A DNA stretch of 64,000 nt from Demequina rhizosphaerae (GCF_000971255.1 NZ_BBMC01000002.1:620001-684000); one strand, 5' to 3'. Shown: positions 1-9,924, numbered from the stretch's first letter. Notes: generated by a model not told the origin, from the letters alone. Program-made: numbers and translations.

Positions 1-1131
1 TAGCTCGGCCGACGCGCGAACGAAGAAGGCGTCCTGGTCGCGAGGGTCGGGGTGCTCCAGGTACGAGTCGCGGAGCATGACCTCGGCGAGATTGTCACCG
101 GTGATGGAGAACGGGCCCACCTCGGTCGCGGGGGCGCCCGCAAGCATGTAGCCGAGCGCCACCGGGTCGATCGAGAGCACGCCGTCCGGAGTCTCGCCGA
201 ACTCCGCCGCCCAGAACTCGCTCATCAGCTGTGCGGATCGGGGGTACTCCGGCGTGAAGTTGACGTTCTGCGGATAGACCTCCATGCGTCGCCCGAAGAT
301 GCGGAGCTCGTCCTCGGTGAGCGTGACGGGACCCGTGCGGTCGATCATGGAGTTCGCGGTCGCGTACCGCTCCAGCGAGATCACGCCGCCGTCCACGCTC
401 ACCTCGAGCACAGCGCCCGGGATCCCTCCGGTGGTCCTGGGCTCCGCGTTGTTCTGCACCATCACGAGGTAGGTCCTTGCCTCCTCGCCGCCGAGCATTG
501 TCGGGAGCACCTCGGCCGCGGCGTGCGCGCCGTTCACCACCTCGCGTACCTCGGCGAGCTGATCGGTCAGCTCGAGGAACGGATCGCGCACCGTGGAGAT
601 AGTGCCGTCGAGGTCCGTCCCGTCGAGGCTGTCGACCTCAGTGGCGAGCACCGCGGCGGCCTCGGCAAGGGTGGGTCGATAGGGCTCGAGGAGGTACGGA
701 TCTATGCGACCGTCGACGAACTCGGGGGCCGCCAACGCGGAGAGGTCGCCCATGGAGGCGAGCGGGCTCAGCGCTCCCTCCGCGACCGCGTCGACGGCCG
801 CGCCGGCCTGCTGAAGCGGAACCGCCTGGTCCGCCACCCACGGCAGATGCGTGGCCAGCCACCACTGCGGCCCGTCCGTCGCCGCCGCGAAGGCTCGCGC
901 GGCGGTCTCGAGCGCCGCGGCCTCGGCGACGAGCGTGTCCGCGTCGCGCTCGCCGATCGCCGATTGCACGGCCGCCGCGTGCGCGGCGAGGTCGTCCTTG
1001 GACCGCAGCAGCTGATAGCCGTCCCACGTGAGGGCGACAGCCGCGACGGCGAGCGCCACCACCGGTACGGCGACAAGCCAGCCCCAGAGGCGGCGGGGCT
1101 GGCGCGATGACGAGTGTCGTTGGGGTGCCAC
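1..1131 (-). CDS. DUF4012 domain membrane protein, C-terminus off the left edge
   Basis: Reads leftward and leaves the window at base 1, so 377 codons of what should be a protein of about 590 residues are present. The start is GTG at 1131; the in-frame ATG just upstream is followed by a stop, so it cannot be used. A short basic N-terminus is followed by one membrane helix at about residues 16-35 and then an extracytoplasmic region. The last visible residues (RDQDAFFVR) match DQDQFFVR in the complete DUF4012 protein at 6332-8092, and the two align along their length. DUF4012 proteins are of unknown function but are regularly found in actinobacterial exopolysaccharide loci. The next gene in the same direction upstream is a sugar transferase, 42 bp away, so co-transcription is likely. 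Confidence 0.85.
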   Translation of the reverse strand, partial: MAPQRHSSSRQPRRLWGWLVAVPVVALAVAAVALTWDGYQLLRSKDDLAAHAAAVQSAIGERDADTLVAEAAALETAARAFAAATDGPQWWLATHLPWVADQAVPLQQAGAAVDAVAEGALSPLASMGDLSALAAPEFVDGRIDPYLLEPYRPTLAEAAAVLATEVDSLDGTDLDGTISTVRDPFLELTDQLAEVREVVNGAHAAAEVLPTMLGGEEARTYLVMVQNNAEPRTTGGIPGAVLEVSVDGGVISLERYATANSMIDRTGPVTLTEDELRIFGRRMEVYPQNVNFTPEYPRSAQLMSEFWAAEFGETPDGVLSIDPVALGYMLAGAPATEVGPFSITGDNLAEVMLRDSYLEHPDPRDQDAFFVRASAEL

Positions 1132-1173
1132 CGCGCTAGTGTGCCATCGAGCGCGCCACACTCGACTGCACTG

Positions 1174-2658
1174 TCAGTAGGCGCCGCGCCCGAACAGGAT
1201 TGCGCCGACCGTGCGGAGCACGATGATGGCGTCACCGGCGAGGCTCCAGTTCTCGGTGTAATAGAGGTCGAGGCGGACGCTCTCGTCCCAGGACAGGTCG
1301 CTGCGGCCGCTCACCTGCCACAGCCCGGTGATGCCCGGCTTCACCAACTGGCGACGCGCGACGCGCGCGTCGTCCCACTGGTCGACCTCGGACCGGAGCG
1401 GCGGGCGCGGGCCGACGATGGACATGTCGCCCTTGAGCACGTTGATGAGCTGCGGCACCTCATCGATGCTGAAGCGCCGCATTAACCGGCCGATCGACGT
1501 GACGCGCGGGTCGTCCTTCATCTTGAACAGCACCTCGTTGCCCTCGGCGCGCTGGCGCTCGCGTAGCCCCTCGAGCCGCTGTTCCGCATCGACGTACATG
1601 GAGCGGAACTTCAGCATCGCGAACGGCTCGTGGTCGCGACCGATGCGTTCCTGGCGGAAGAACACCGGGCCCGGGCTGGTGATCTTGATGAGCGCGGCCA
1701 CCACCAGCATGGGAAGCGCGCCAAGCGCGAGTAGCGTGAGAGCGGCCAGGCGGTCACCGATCTCCTTGAGGTAATATTTGCCACCCTCGAAGCGGGGGAT
1801 GTCCACGTGAAGAAGCGGTAGACCCTCGACCGGACTCATCGACACCCTCGGGCCTGCGACGTCGACCATCGCGGGTGCGACGATGAGACCGATGTCGGTG
1901 CCCTCCAGCTCCCACCCGAGCTGACGCGACTCCCTCAGCGACATCGCATCGGTGCCCGAGAGCAGCACGTACTCAACGTCGTCCCGTTTGGCGACCTCCG
2001 CGGCCTCATCGAGGGTGCCCAGGAGCGGGATGTCCTGCATGTCCTCGTCGACGAAGCGGTGACCGACCGGAAGACAGGCTCCGATGACGCTGTAGCCAGC
2101 TCGGGGCGAGCGCTGGATGCGGCGGATCAGCTGCTGCGAGGTGAGCATCGGTCCCACGACGATGACCTGCGCCAGCAGCTCGCCGCGGTCGCGCTGCGTG
2201 TGCATCCAGGCGCGCCACGCGGCCCGGTAGACCGCCAGCGCGACGGTGCCGAGAGGGATGGCGAAGAGGAGGTATCCGCGGCTGACATGCCACTGGGTGA
2301 GGAATCCGACGATCGCGACGATGGTGAAGGTGTGCCACGAGGCGAGCAGCACCCGCTGGAACTCCTGAGGACCGTGTCCGAGCACGACGGCCTCACGCGA
2401 TCGGGTCCAGCCGAGCTGCAGCACCCAGAGCGCGGCGACGATGACGGTGACCTGCCAGTAGGCCGGAGAAGCGTTCCCGGTCACTCCGACGAACGGATCC
2501 CACCCGAACCGGACCGCGTGAGCGCCGACCATGACCAGCGCGACCACGACCACGTCCGTGAGGAACAGCCGCGCCTCGTATTTGCGCGCCCAGCCGCGCG
2601 TGCCGAACATTCTCTGCTTCGAGGCGCGCCGAAGCGCCTCGCCCCCCATGGCCTTCAT
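1174..2658 (-). CDS. Polyprenyl-phosphate sugar phosphotransferase (exopolysaccharide initiation)
   Basis: Transfers a sugar-1-phosphate from a nucleotide sugar to undecaprenyl phosphate, starting repeat-unit assembly at the inner membrane face. The N-terminal half has four membrane helices and a nucleotide-binding-like domain (IVVGP, then RAGYSVIGACLP). A fifth helix (about residues 300-325) leads into the bacterial sugar transferase domain with its hallmarks: FFRQERIG, FAMLKFRSM, SIDEVPQLINVL-KGDMSIVGPRPP, and KPGITGLWQVSGRS. The C-terminus GAILFGRGAY is typical of WbaP/CpsE-like enzymes. ATG at 2658 is preferred because its N-terminus matches the paralogue at 17281-18750; an in-frame TTG at 2727 would add 23 residues that look non-coding. 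The divergent neighbour at 2786 is a Wzz/BY-kinase fusion. Confidence 0.9.
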   Translation of the reverse strand: MKAMGGEALRRASKQRMFGTRGWARKYEARLFLTDVVVVALVMVGAHAVRFGWDPFVGVTGNASPAYWQVTVIVAALWVLQLGWTRSREAVVLGHGPQEFQRVLLASWHTFTIVAIVGFLTQWHVSRGYLLFAIPLGTVALAVYRAAWRAWMHTQRDRGELLAQVIVVGPMLTSQQLIRRIQRSPRAGYSVIGACLPVGHRFVDEDMQDIPLLGTLDEAAEVAKRDDVEYVLLSGTDAMSLRESRQLGWELEGTDIGLIVAPAMVDVAGPRVSMSPVEGLPLLHVDIPRFEGGKYYLKEIGDRLAALTLLALGALPMLVVAALIKITSPGPVFFRQERIGRDHEPFAMLKFRSMYVDAEQRLEGLRERQRAEGNEVLFKMKDDPRVTSIGRLMRRFSIDEVPQLINVLKGDMSIVGPRPPLRSEVDQWDDARVARRQLVKPGITGLWQVSGRSDLSWDESVRLDLYYTENWSLAGDAIIVLRTVGAILFGRGAY

Positions 2659-2785
2659 GGCGGCCAGGGTACCCCGTGCCTGTGCGCGCAACTGCAGACG
2701 TCCGATGCGCGGGGATGACCGTGGCAAGATTGACCCGTCGTGAGGGGCGCGCCCTCGCGTGCTTGAGACGACATCAGGGAGACAC

Positions 2786-4159
2786 GTGGAGCTACAGGAC
2801 TACCTCCGGATTCTTCGCAAGAACTGGATCCTGATCCTCCTGCTGACGGTCCTCGGTGCGAGCGCAGGCTTCGCCTACTCGATGGTGTCCACTCCGAGCT
2901 ACTCCGCTTCGTCGAAGGTGTTCGTCTCCACCTCGGGTGGCTCGACCGTCTCGGAACTAGCCGTAGGAAGCAATTTCACACAGCAGCGCGTCAAGACCTA
3001 CGCCGACCTCATCTCCACCTCGGCGGTCCTCCAGCCCACGATCGAGTCGCTGCACCTCGACATGAGCGTCGCGCAGCTCCGCGGGAAGATCTCCGCGTCG
3101 ACGCCCGCGAGCACCTCTGTCATCGATATCTCAGTCTCGGATTCAGATCCCGTGTTCGCGGCGTCACTCGCCACGGAGGCCGCGAACCAACTCATCGGCG
3201 TGGTCGAGGACATCGAGACCACCGACGCCTCCGAGGGCTCACCCGTGAGCCTCGCGGTCGTGCAGGAGGCCGAGGTCCCGCAGTACCCGGTCAGCCCCAA
3301 CACGACCCTCAACACCGCACTCGGCCTGCTGCTCGGACTCGCGCTCGGGGTCGGTGTCGCGCTGCTCCGCGCGACGCTCGACACCCGCATCCGCGGCGAG
3401 CGCGACCTCGAGCGCCTCACCGATGCACCCGTGCTCGGAGGCATCGTGTTCGACCCCAAGGCGAGGCAGCGCCCGCTCATCGTCCACGAGGACGCCCGCA
3501 GCCCCCGCGCCGAGTCCTTCCGCACGCTCCGCACCAATCTGCAATTCCTCGACACGGAGCGAGAGACCCGCAGCTTCGTCATCACCTCGTCGGTCCCGTC
3601 GGAAGGCAAGTCCACGACGGCCGCCAATCTGGCCATCACGCTCGCCGACGCGGGAGCGCGCGTGCTCCTCGTGGGCGCGGACCTCCGCCGCCCCAAGATG
3701 GCCAAGTACATGGGGATCGAGGCCTCCGTCGGGCTTACCGATGTGCTCATCGGACGTCTCGACCTCGAGCAGGCGATCCAGCGCTGGGGCCGTAGCGAGC
3801 TCCACCTCCTGCCGTCCGGCTCGATCCCGCCGAACCCGTCCGAGCTGCTCGGCTCCTCCCGCATGGACGAGCTCATCAAGCAGCTCGACGCCCGCTTCGA
3901 CGTCGTCCTCTACGACGCGCCGCCGCTTCTTCCTGTCACGGACGCCGCGGTCCTGGCAAAGCTGGTGGGCGGGGCGGTCGTCATCGTCGCCGCTGGCAAG
4001 ACCCACGCGCCCCAGCTCGACAGCGCGCTCCAGTCGCTCGAGACCGTCGGCGCGCACGTCTCCGGCCTCGTGCTGTCGATGCTCCCGTCGCGCGGACCTG
4101 ACGCCTACGGCTACGGTCGGTACGGCTACGTCTACGGAGACGAGTCGGCCGCCTCGTAG
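2786..4159 (+). CDS. Wzz-type chain-length determinant fused to BY-kinase
   Basis: Polysaccharide co-polymerase and autophosphorylating tyrosine kinase in one chain (457 aa). Helix 1 spans about residues 12-33 and helix 2 about 170-192, bracketing the extracytoplasmic Wzz loop. The cytoplasmic kinase follows: Walker A SSVPSEGKST near residue 270, Walker A' VLLVGADLRRPK, Walker B VVLYDAPPLLPVTD, and a C-terminal tyrosine cluster (AYGYGRYGYVYG) that would be the phosphorylated tail. The chosen GTG at 2786 has AGGGAGA five bases upstream and gives the usual short N-terminus before helix 1; a GTG at 2759 would add nine residues with no good ribosome site. By family knowledge the phosphatase at 13625-14173 would reverse this kinase. 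A paralogue with a long acidic tail lies at 8146-9924. Confidence 0.92.
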   Translation: MELQDYLRILRKNWILILLLTVLGASAGFAYSMVSTPSYSASSKVFVSTSGGSTVSELAVGSNFTQQRVKTYADLISTSAVLQPTIESLHLDMSVAQLRGKISASTPASTSVIDISVSDSDPVFAASLATEAANQLIGVVEDIETTDASEGSPVSLAVVQEAEVPQYPVSPNTTLNTALGLLLGLALGVGVALLRATLDTRIRGERDLERLTDAPVLGGIVFDPKARQRPLIVHEDARSPRAESFRTLRTNLQFLDTERETRSFVITSSVPSEGKSTTAANLAITLADAGARVLLVGADLRRPKMAKYMGIEASVGLTDVLIGRLDLEQAIQRWGRSELHLLPSGSIPPNPSELLGSSRMDELIKQLDARFDVVLYDAPPLLPVTDAAVLAKLVGGAVVIVAAGKTHAPQLDSALQSLETVGAHVSGLVLSMLPSRGPDAYGYGRYGYVYGDESAAS

Positions 4160-4304
4160 GCGTCGTGGCCGCGGCTTCAGTCGCCTGCAGGGTGTGCACT
4201 ACTCTTTCCGTACCGGGGACGCGTGACGAAGCGCCTGGCCGTGCTGGCCGCTTCCGCGGATCCCCGAGATTCTGTACTCGCTACTACCTCTGGGGGAAAC
4301 GCTG

Positions 4305-5354
4305 ATGGCGAAGAAGGCCTTCATCACGGGAATCACGGGCCAGGACGGCTCGTACCTCGCTGAACTGCTGCTGAGCAAGGGGTACGAGGTGCACGGGCTG
4401 ATCCGCCGCGCCTCGACCTTCAACACCCATCGCATCGACCACCTCTATGTGGACCCGCACAACCCGGATGCCAAGCTCTTCCTGCACTACGGCGACCTCT
4501 CGGACGGCGCCCGCATGGTGACGCTGCTCGCGGAGATCAACCCCGACGAGGTCTACAACCTCGCCGCGCAGTCGCACGTGCGCGTGAGCTTCGACGAGCC
4601 GGAGCACACCGCCGACACCACGGGCACCGGCACCATTCGCCTTCTCGAGGCCGTCCGTCTGTCCGGCATCGAGACGCGCTTCTACCAGGCCTCCACCTCG
4701 GAGCTCTATGGCGCGACTCCCCCGCCGCAGAGCGAGACGACGCCGTTCTACCCGCGCTCGCCCTATGCCGCCGCGAAGCTCTACAGCTACTGGATCACCA
4801 AGAACTACCGCGAGGCCTACGACCTGTTCGCCGTCAACGGCATCCTGTTCAACCACGAGTCCCCGCGCCGGGGCGAGACGTTCGTCACCCGCAAGATCAC
4901 GCGCGCCGTCGCGCGGATCAAGGCCGGCGTCCAGAAGGACATCTACCTGGGCAACCTCGACTCGATCCGCGACTGGGGCTACGCCGCCGAGTACGTCGAG
5001 GGCATGTGGCGCATGCTCCAGGTCGACGAGCCCGAGGACTTCGTGCTCGCCACCGGCGTCGGCTACACCATCAAGGACTTCCTCGAGACGTCCTTCGGTC
5101 ATGTCGGTCTCGACTGGCAGGAGTTCGTCAAGTTCGACGAGCGCTACCTGCGCCCCACCGAGGTCGACGCCCTCATCGGCGACCCGTCCAAGGCCGCCGA
5201 CAAGCTCGGATGGACCCCGACCATCGACGGCAAGGAACTCGCCAAACTCATGGTCGACGCCGACGTCGAGGCCCTCGAGAAGGGCGGCGACTGGATCGAC
5301 ACCGTCAACCTGGCCTCGTGGACCACGAACGACTCCCTGCAGGGGATCAAGTGA
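4305..5354 (+). CDS. gmd: GDP-mannose 4,6-dehydratase
   Basis: Converts GDP-D-mannose to GDP-4-keto-6-deoxymannose, the first step to GDP-L-fucose. The 349-residue length is normal for the family. The Rossmann motif [12 protein letters not shown] is at residues 8-19, the catalytic Thr/Ser/Glu stretch STSELYG near 130, and the Y-x3-K pair in SPYAAAKLY near 152. The substrate loop [16 protein letters not shown] is also typical. ATG at 4305 is preceded by GGGGGAA. The stop overlaps the next start by GTGA, so gmd and the fucose synthase are translationally coupled and the pathway to GDP-fucose is complete here. Confidence 0.97.
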   Translation: MAKKAFITGITGQDGSYLAELLLSKGYEVHGLIRRASTFNTHRIDHLYVDPHNPDAKLFLHYGDLSDGARMVTLLAEINPDEVYNLAAQSHVRVSFDEPEHTADTTGTGTIRLLEAVRLSGIETRFYQASTSELYGATPPPQSETTPFYPRSPYAAAKLYSYWITKNYREAYDLFAVNGILFNHESPRRGETFVTRKITRAVARIKAGVQKDIYLGNLDSIRDWGYAAEYVEGMWRMLQVDEPEDFVLATGVGYTIKDFLETSFGHVGLDWQEFVKFDERYLRPTEVDALIGDPSKAADKLGWTPTIDGKELAKLMVDADVEALEKGGDWIDTVNLASWTTNDSLQGIK

Positions 5355-6331
5355 CCGCGGTCGACGGCGTCGAGTTCACCCCGGCGCCGCTGGACCGTGA
5401 CGCGACGTTCTACGTCGCGGGGCACCGCGGCCTTGTCGGCAGCGCCATCGTGCGCCGCCTGGAAAGCGCGGGCTTCACGAACATCGTGGGCCGCGCCTCG
5501 TCCGAGCTCGACCTCAAGGACCGCGACGCGACCTTCGCGTTCTTCGCCGAGACCAAGCCCCGCTACGTCGTGCTCGCCGCGGCGAAGGTCGGCGGCATCC
5601 TCGCGAACAACACGTACCCGGTCGACTTCCTGTCCGACAACATCCGGATCCAGACGAACGTCATCGACGCGGCGATCGCGCACGACGTCGAGCGGCTGCT
5701 GTTCCTGGGCTCGTCGTGCATCTACCCGAAGTTCGCGCCGCAGCCCATCCCCGAGGACAGCCTCCTCACCGGCCACCTCGAGCCGACCAACGACGCGTAC
5801 GCGATCGCGAAGATCGCCGGCATCCTCCACATCCAGGCCGCCCGCCGCCAGTACGGCAAGGCGTGGATCTCGGCGATGCCGACGAACCTCTACGGCCCGA
5901 ACGACAACTTCTCCCCCAAGGGGAGCCACGTCCTGCCGGCGCTGATCCGCCGCTACGACGAGGCCGCCAAGTCCGGCGCGCAGTCGGTGACCAACTGGGG
6001 CACCGGGTCGCCTCGCCGCGAGTTCCTCCACTCCGACGACATGGCCGACGCGTGCCTGCACCTGCTCGAAAACTACGACGGACCCACCCAGGTCAACGTC
6101 GGCACCGGCACCGACGTCACCATCCGTGAGATCGCCGAGACCATCGCGCAGGTGACCGGCTTCGAGGGCGTCACCGAGTGGGACACCACCAAGCCCGACG
6201 GCACCCCGCAGAAGCTCCTCGACGTCTCCCACCTCGCCGAGCTCGGCTGGACCGCCCAGATCTCCCTCGAGGAGGGCCTGCGCCGCACCCACGCCTGGTA
6301 CCTGGAGAACGCCGCACACCTGCGCGGTTGA
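5351..6331 (+). CDS. fcl: GDP-L-fucose synthase (epimerase/reductase)
   Basis: Bifunctional 3,5-epimerase and 4-reductase that turns GDP-4-keto-6-deoxymannose into GDP-L-fucose with NADPH. The start is GTG at 5351, overlapping the gmd stop by four bases with AGGGGA just upstream; this gives 326 aa, close to the usual 310-320. Visible motifs are [10 protein letters not shown] near residue 21, LGSSCIYPK with the catalytic Ser/Cys near 120, and YAIAKIAG carrying the Tyr/Lys pair near 150. NLYGPNDNF and the C-terminal [12 protein letters not shown] are also characteristic. It supplies activated fucose for the surrounding glycosyltransferases. The converging DUF4012 gene stops directly against it: its stop codon occupies 6332-6334, leaving no room for a terminator between them. 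Confidence 0.96.
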   Translation: MTAVDGVEFTPAPLDRDATFYVAGHRGLVGSAIVRRLESAGFTNIVGRASSELDLKDRDATFAFFAETKPRYVVLAAAKVGGILANNTYPVDFLSDNIRIQTNVIDAAIAHDVERLLFLGSSCIYPKFAPQPIPEDSLLTGHLEPTNDAYAIAKIAGILHIQAARRQYGKAWISAMPTNLYGPNDNFSPKGSHVLPALIRRYDEAAKSGAQSVTNWGTGSPRREFLHSDDMADACLHLLENYDGPTQVNVGTGTDVTIREIAETIAQVTGFEGVTEWDTTKPDGTPQKLLDVSHLAELGWTAQISLEEGLRRTHAWYLENAAHLRG

Positions 6332-8092
6332 TCAGCACCCCGCCGCCTGCTCCGTGAGCACGGTCGGCGGCATGTCCCGCGGCCCGGGCGTCACCACGAC
6401 GCCCGGGTCGCCGAGGCCGGTCTTCTTCGCCGCGAACTCGTACGTCAGCCTGACGCTCTCCCCCGGATCGAGCGTCACCCGCTTCTGCGACATCGCGCGA
6501 CCGTCGTGCGTGTCGGCCACGATCTCCGTCGGCTCGCCGTCCAGCCGCGTCGAGACGACCTCGGTCCCGACCACCGGGTACACCACCACGTTGGCCTGGA
6601 ACTGCCCCTCGGGCACGAACACCCCACCGCCACTGACGTAGTACGGCAGGTCCGCGACGTCGCCGCCGAACGTGTGGGCGAGGTCCAGCTGAAGCACCTG
6701 GGAGGCGAGCGACCCGTCCGCGCACATCATGTTGACGACGGTGACGTTCGTCTCGACGTAGTAGCCGATCTTCGACCCCGACCCGTCGTTGAGGAACACG
6801 CCCAGCGCATCGTCCTCCTCGAGGAACGTGCCCGAGACGGGCGTGCCGGCGAGGACCTCCTCCTCGTCGCCGTGCGCCGACCACAGCAGGAACCGGTGCG
6901 CGTCGATCGCCCTCTGCACGCCTGCGACCGGAGACGCCTTCCCGGAGACGATGCGTCCGAAAAGGTCCCGCGCGGTGCGGACGAAGAACTGGTCCTGGTC
7001 GAGCGGGTCGTCGTAGAGGAAGTACGCCTGGTTGAGGAGCACGTCGGCGAGATTGGCGCCGGTGATGGTGAGCCCCTCGGTCTCGAGCGCGGGCGCACCC
7101 TCGAGCATCCAGCCGAGCGCCACCGGGTCGACCGAGACGACGCCGTCGACGACGGTGCCGTGCTCGTGCTCCCAGAACGCGCTGAGCAGCTCCGCGGTGC
7201 GGGGGAACTCGGGAGTGAAGTTCGCGTCGTGCGGGTAGACGGCCATGAGCTCGGAGAAGATCCGCTCCTCGTCGGCGGTGAGCTCCGCCACGCCGTCGTC
7301 GACCACGAGCGAGCGCGCCGCATCGTAGGCACCGAGCGACATGTCGCCGTCGTCGACGGTGAGCTCGAGGAACGCTCCGGGGAGCCCGCCCGTGGTGCGT
7401 GGCTCGGCGTTGTTCTGCACGACCACCAGGTACGTGCGCGGGCCGTCGCCCCCCAGCATCGTCGGGAGGAGCTCCGCGGTCACGCGTGCGCCGTCGACCA
7501 TGGCCGCGAGGCTCTCGAGCTGCTCCTCGAGGTCCTCGAACGGCTCGCGGACCTGGTCGACGGTGCGGGCGAGGTCGATCGCCGCGAGCGCCTCGACCTG
7601 GCCGTCGAGCGCCCCCGACGCCTGCTCGAGCGCCGGGCGGTACGGCTCGAGCATCTCCGGGTCGATGCGTCCCCCCTCGAACGCGGGCCCGGCGAGGGCG
7701 TCGAGGTCCTCGAGCCCGGCGAGCGGCTCGAGGGCGTCGTGCGCGACGGCGCCCACGGCATCGCCCGCCGCGATCAGCGGCCGCGCCTGCTCCTTGACCC
7801 ACGGCACGTGCGACGCCAGCCACCAGTGGGGTCCGTGAGTCGCGGCGCCGAACACGTTCGCGGCGTCCTCGAGCGACGCCACCTCGGCCTGGAGCGCCTC
7901 GACGTCCCGTGCCTCGAGGGCCTGGCGCGCCGCCGCGGCGTGCGCCGTCAGCCCGTCGGCCGCGCTCTGCAGCCGCATGCCGTCGTACGCGAACAAGGCG
8001 GCGACCACGCCGACCGCGACCAGCACGGCGCCCGCGACCACCCAGGGCCAGCGGCGCCTGCGCGGCGGCTCGACGACGGCATCGTCGCCCAT
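6332..8092 (-). CDS. DUF4012 domain membrane protein
   Basis: A complete member of the family whose truncated sibling lies at 1-1131. A cytoplasmic basic start (EPPRRRRW) is followed by one helix (WVVAGAVLVAVGVVAALFAY, about residues 17-36), and the rest is predicted outside. The domain shows NNAEPRTTGGLPGAFLELT, a conserved stretch in DUF4012 proteins. The C-terminal domain (RVTLDPGESVRLTYEF) looks like a beta-rich fold. ATG at 8092 sits about seven bases after GGGGGT; a GTG at 8098 is too close to that site. Function is unknown; association with exopolysaccharide clusters suggests a role in polymer export or anchoring, which is inference. It follows the BY-kinase gene at 8146-9924 by 53 bp in the same direction. 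Confidence 0.88.
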   Translation of the reverse strand: MGDDAVVEPPRRRRWPWVVAGAVLVAVGVVAALFAYDGMRLQSAADGLTAHAAAARQALEARDVEALQAEVASLEDAANVFGAATHGPHWWLASHVPWVKEQARPLIAAGDAVGAVAHDALEPLAGLEDLDALAGPAFEGGRIDPEMLEPYRPALEQASGALDGQVEALAAIDLARTVDQVREPFEDLEEQLESLAAMVDGARVTAELLPTMLGGDGPRTYLVVVQNNAEPRTTGGLPGAFLELTVDDGDMSLGAYDAARSLVVDDGVAELTADEERIFSELMAVYPHDANFTPEFPRTAELLSAFWEHEHGTVVDGVVSVDPVALGWMLEGAPALETEGLTITGANLADVLLNQAYFLYDDPLDQDQFFVRTARDLFGRIVSGKASPVAGVQRAIDAHRFLLWSAHGDEEEVLAGTPVSGTFLEEDDALGVFLNDGSGSKIGYYVETNVTVVNMMCADGSLASQVLQLDLAHTFGGDVADLPYYVSGGGVFVPEGQFQANVVVYPVVGTEVVSTRLDGEPTEIVADTHDGRAMSQKRVTLDPGESVRLTYEFAAKKTGLGDPGVVVTPGPRDMPPTVLTEQAAGC

Positions 8093-8145
8093 CAGCACTC
8101 ACCCCCAGCGAGTCGGCGGCGCCGGCTCCAGTCCCTCGCTACGTC

Positions 8146-9924
8146 TCACGCATCCTTCGCGGCACGAGCCGAGCGCGCCCGCACCGGCATCTTGTCCTCG
8201 TCGTCGATGTCCTCCAGAGACGCGGCGATCTGCTCGAGCGCGGGTCCCAGCTTCTCCCGCTCGGGCCCGTCGTCCGCGTCCTGCGACAGCTCCTCCAGCG
8301 CAGGGAGGTCGTCGCCGTCGGGGTCGTCGTCCGGCGCGAGCGTCGGTACCGTCGCGCCGTCCTCCGTCGCCTCCGGCGCCTCGTCGGCATCCTCCGCCGC
8401 CTCGTGGGCATCCTCGGCCGGTTCGTCGGCGTCCGTCGCCCGCTCCTCGGCCACCTCCGCCTCGTCGCCGGTCGCCTTGCCGTCGGTCGGCCCCGCCGGG
8501 ACCTCGTCGTCATCGTCGTCCGCGGACGCCGAGTCCGACACCGCAGGCGGACCGAACTCGTCGGCGACCTTCGCGGTGTAGCCGTAGCCGTACGCGTAGA
8601 CGTCGCGGTGGGGACCGTGCTGCGGCACCGCATCGAGGACGATGCCGAGCACCCGGCCGTTGACGCGCTCGAGCGCTCGGAGCGCACGGTCGAGCATGTC
8701 GGTGGTGGTGCGACCGGCGCGGGCCACCATCACGGCGCCGTCGGTGTGCACGGTCAGGATCGCCGCGTCCGTCACGGGCAGCAGCGGCGGCGTGTCCACC
8801 AGCACGGTGGTGTGCTGGGGGAACGAGTAGAGCAGGGTGCGCAGCGCGTTGGAGCCGATGAGCTCCGACGGGTTCGGCGGGATCGGACCCGCGGACATCA
8901 CCTGCAGGTTGCCGGTGTCGCCGTACGGCTGCAGCACGTCCTCCACGTTGGCGCGTCCCACCAGCACGTCCGTCAGTCCCGCGTCGTTGGACAGCCCGAG
9001 GTTCGCGGCGAGCTTCGGCCTGCGCAGGTCGGCGTCGATGAGCACGACCTTCCGGTCGGACTGCGCGAGCGCCTCGGCGAGCTTGCAGGACACGGTCGAC
9101 TTGCCGTCGCCGGGAAGCGCGGAGGTGATGACGATGACGCGAGGCGGGTCGTCGACGCTCATGTACTGGAGGTTGGTGCGGAGCTCGCGCACCGCCTCGT
9201 TCATGAGCGGATCCGGCACCGAACGCGACGGCCCGGACTTCGCCAACGCCCCGACGTACGGGAGGGCGCCGATCACCGGGAGCGAGAAGGCCCGCTCGAC
9301 GTCGTCGGCGGAGCGCATGTGACGGTCCATCGAGGCACGGATGATCGAGTAGGCCACGCCGGCGGCGAGGCCGAGGACGAGGCCGATCGCGACCATGAGC
9401 TTGGTGTTCGGCGATGACGGCGAGGACGGTAGGTTGCCGGAGTCGAGGGTCTGCAGGGCGACGATCGACTCGCCGGTGCCGTCCGCGCCCGACTCGAGCT
9501 CCGCCACCTTCGCGGTGAGGCCCGTGATCCAGCCCTGGGTGAGCTCGCGCGCCGCCTCGGGCGACGGCCCGGTGGCCGAGATCCGCAGCACCGCCGTGTC
9601 GAGCGGGTTCGCCACGGTGATCCGCGTGAGCACGGTGTCCGGCGACTCGTCGAGCTCCATCTCGTCGACGACGTCCTCGGCCAGGCCGCGCGACTTCGCC
9701 ACATCGAGATACGAGGTCACGCGCGCGGCCGCGTAGTTCTCGGCCACGAGAGCCTCCGCGAGCGTCTCGGCCGCACCCGTGGACACGATCACGGATCCCG
9801 TGGACGTGTAGACAGTCGGCTGGAGCAACGTCCAGCCGAACGCGAGGCCTGCACCCATCAGCGCAGCCGAGAAGATCACCAACCAGTGAGCGCGAACGAT
9901 GCGCGCCAGTACGCCGATGGTCAC
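8146..9924 (-). CDS. Wzz/BY-kinase fusion with a long acidic C-terminal tail
   Basis: Second polysaccharide co-polymerase/tyrosine kinase of the locus (592 aa). Helix 1 is at about residues 13-34 and helix 2 near 170-192. The kinase has Walker A SALPGDGKST near 272, A' VVLIDADLRRPK, and Walker B TVLVDTPPLLPVTD. A short tyrosine cluster YAYGYGY lies near residue 443. Unlike the paralogue at 2786-4159, about 140 residues continue beyond it; they are rich in Asp/Glu/Ala and end with a basic RARSARAAKD, probably disordered. The start chosen is GTG at 9924, with a GGGGGGG run just upstream; longer forms would add 115 residues of antisense-like sequence. It is followed by the DUF4012 gene in the same direction. 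Confidence 0.9.
   Translation of the reverse strand: MTIGVLARIVRAHWLVIFSAALMGAGLAFGWTLLQPTVYTSTGSVIVSTGAAETLAEALVAENYAAARVTSYLDVAKSRGLAEDVVDEMELDESPDTVLTRITVANPLDTAVLRISATGPSPEAARELTQGWITGLTAKVAELESGADGTGESIVALQTLDSGNLPSSPSSPNTKLMVAIGLVLGLAAGVAYSIIRASMDRHMRSADDVERAFSLPVIGALPYVGALAKSGPSRSVPDPLMNEAVRELRTNLQYMSVDDPPRVIVITSALPGDGKSTVSCKLAEALAQSDRKVVLIDADLRRPKLAANLGLSNDAGLTDVLVGRANVEDVLQPYGDTGNLQVMSAGPIPPNPSELIGSNALRTLLYSFPQHTTVLVDTPPLLPVTDAAILTVHTDGAVMVARAGRTTTDMLDRALRALERVNGRVLGIVLDAVPQHGPHRDVYAYGYGYTAKVADEFGPPAVSDSASADDDDDEVPAGPTDGKATGDEAEVAEERATDADEPAEDAHEAAEDADEAPEATEDGATVPTLAPDDDPDGDDLPALEELSQDADDGPEREKLGPALEQIAASLEDIDDEDKMPVRARSARAAKDA

Noticed and set aside
5006-5350. Longer N-terminal extension of the fucose synthase
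   Set aside because: The extension is out of frame with gmd and would overlap most of its 3' third; GTG at 5351 with its own ribosome site gives the normal family length.
8099-8145. A coding link between the BY-kinase and DUF4012 genes
   Set aside because: Only 53 bp remain with no open frame of value; simple intercistronic spacing.
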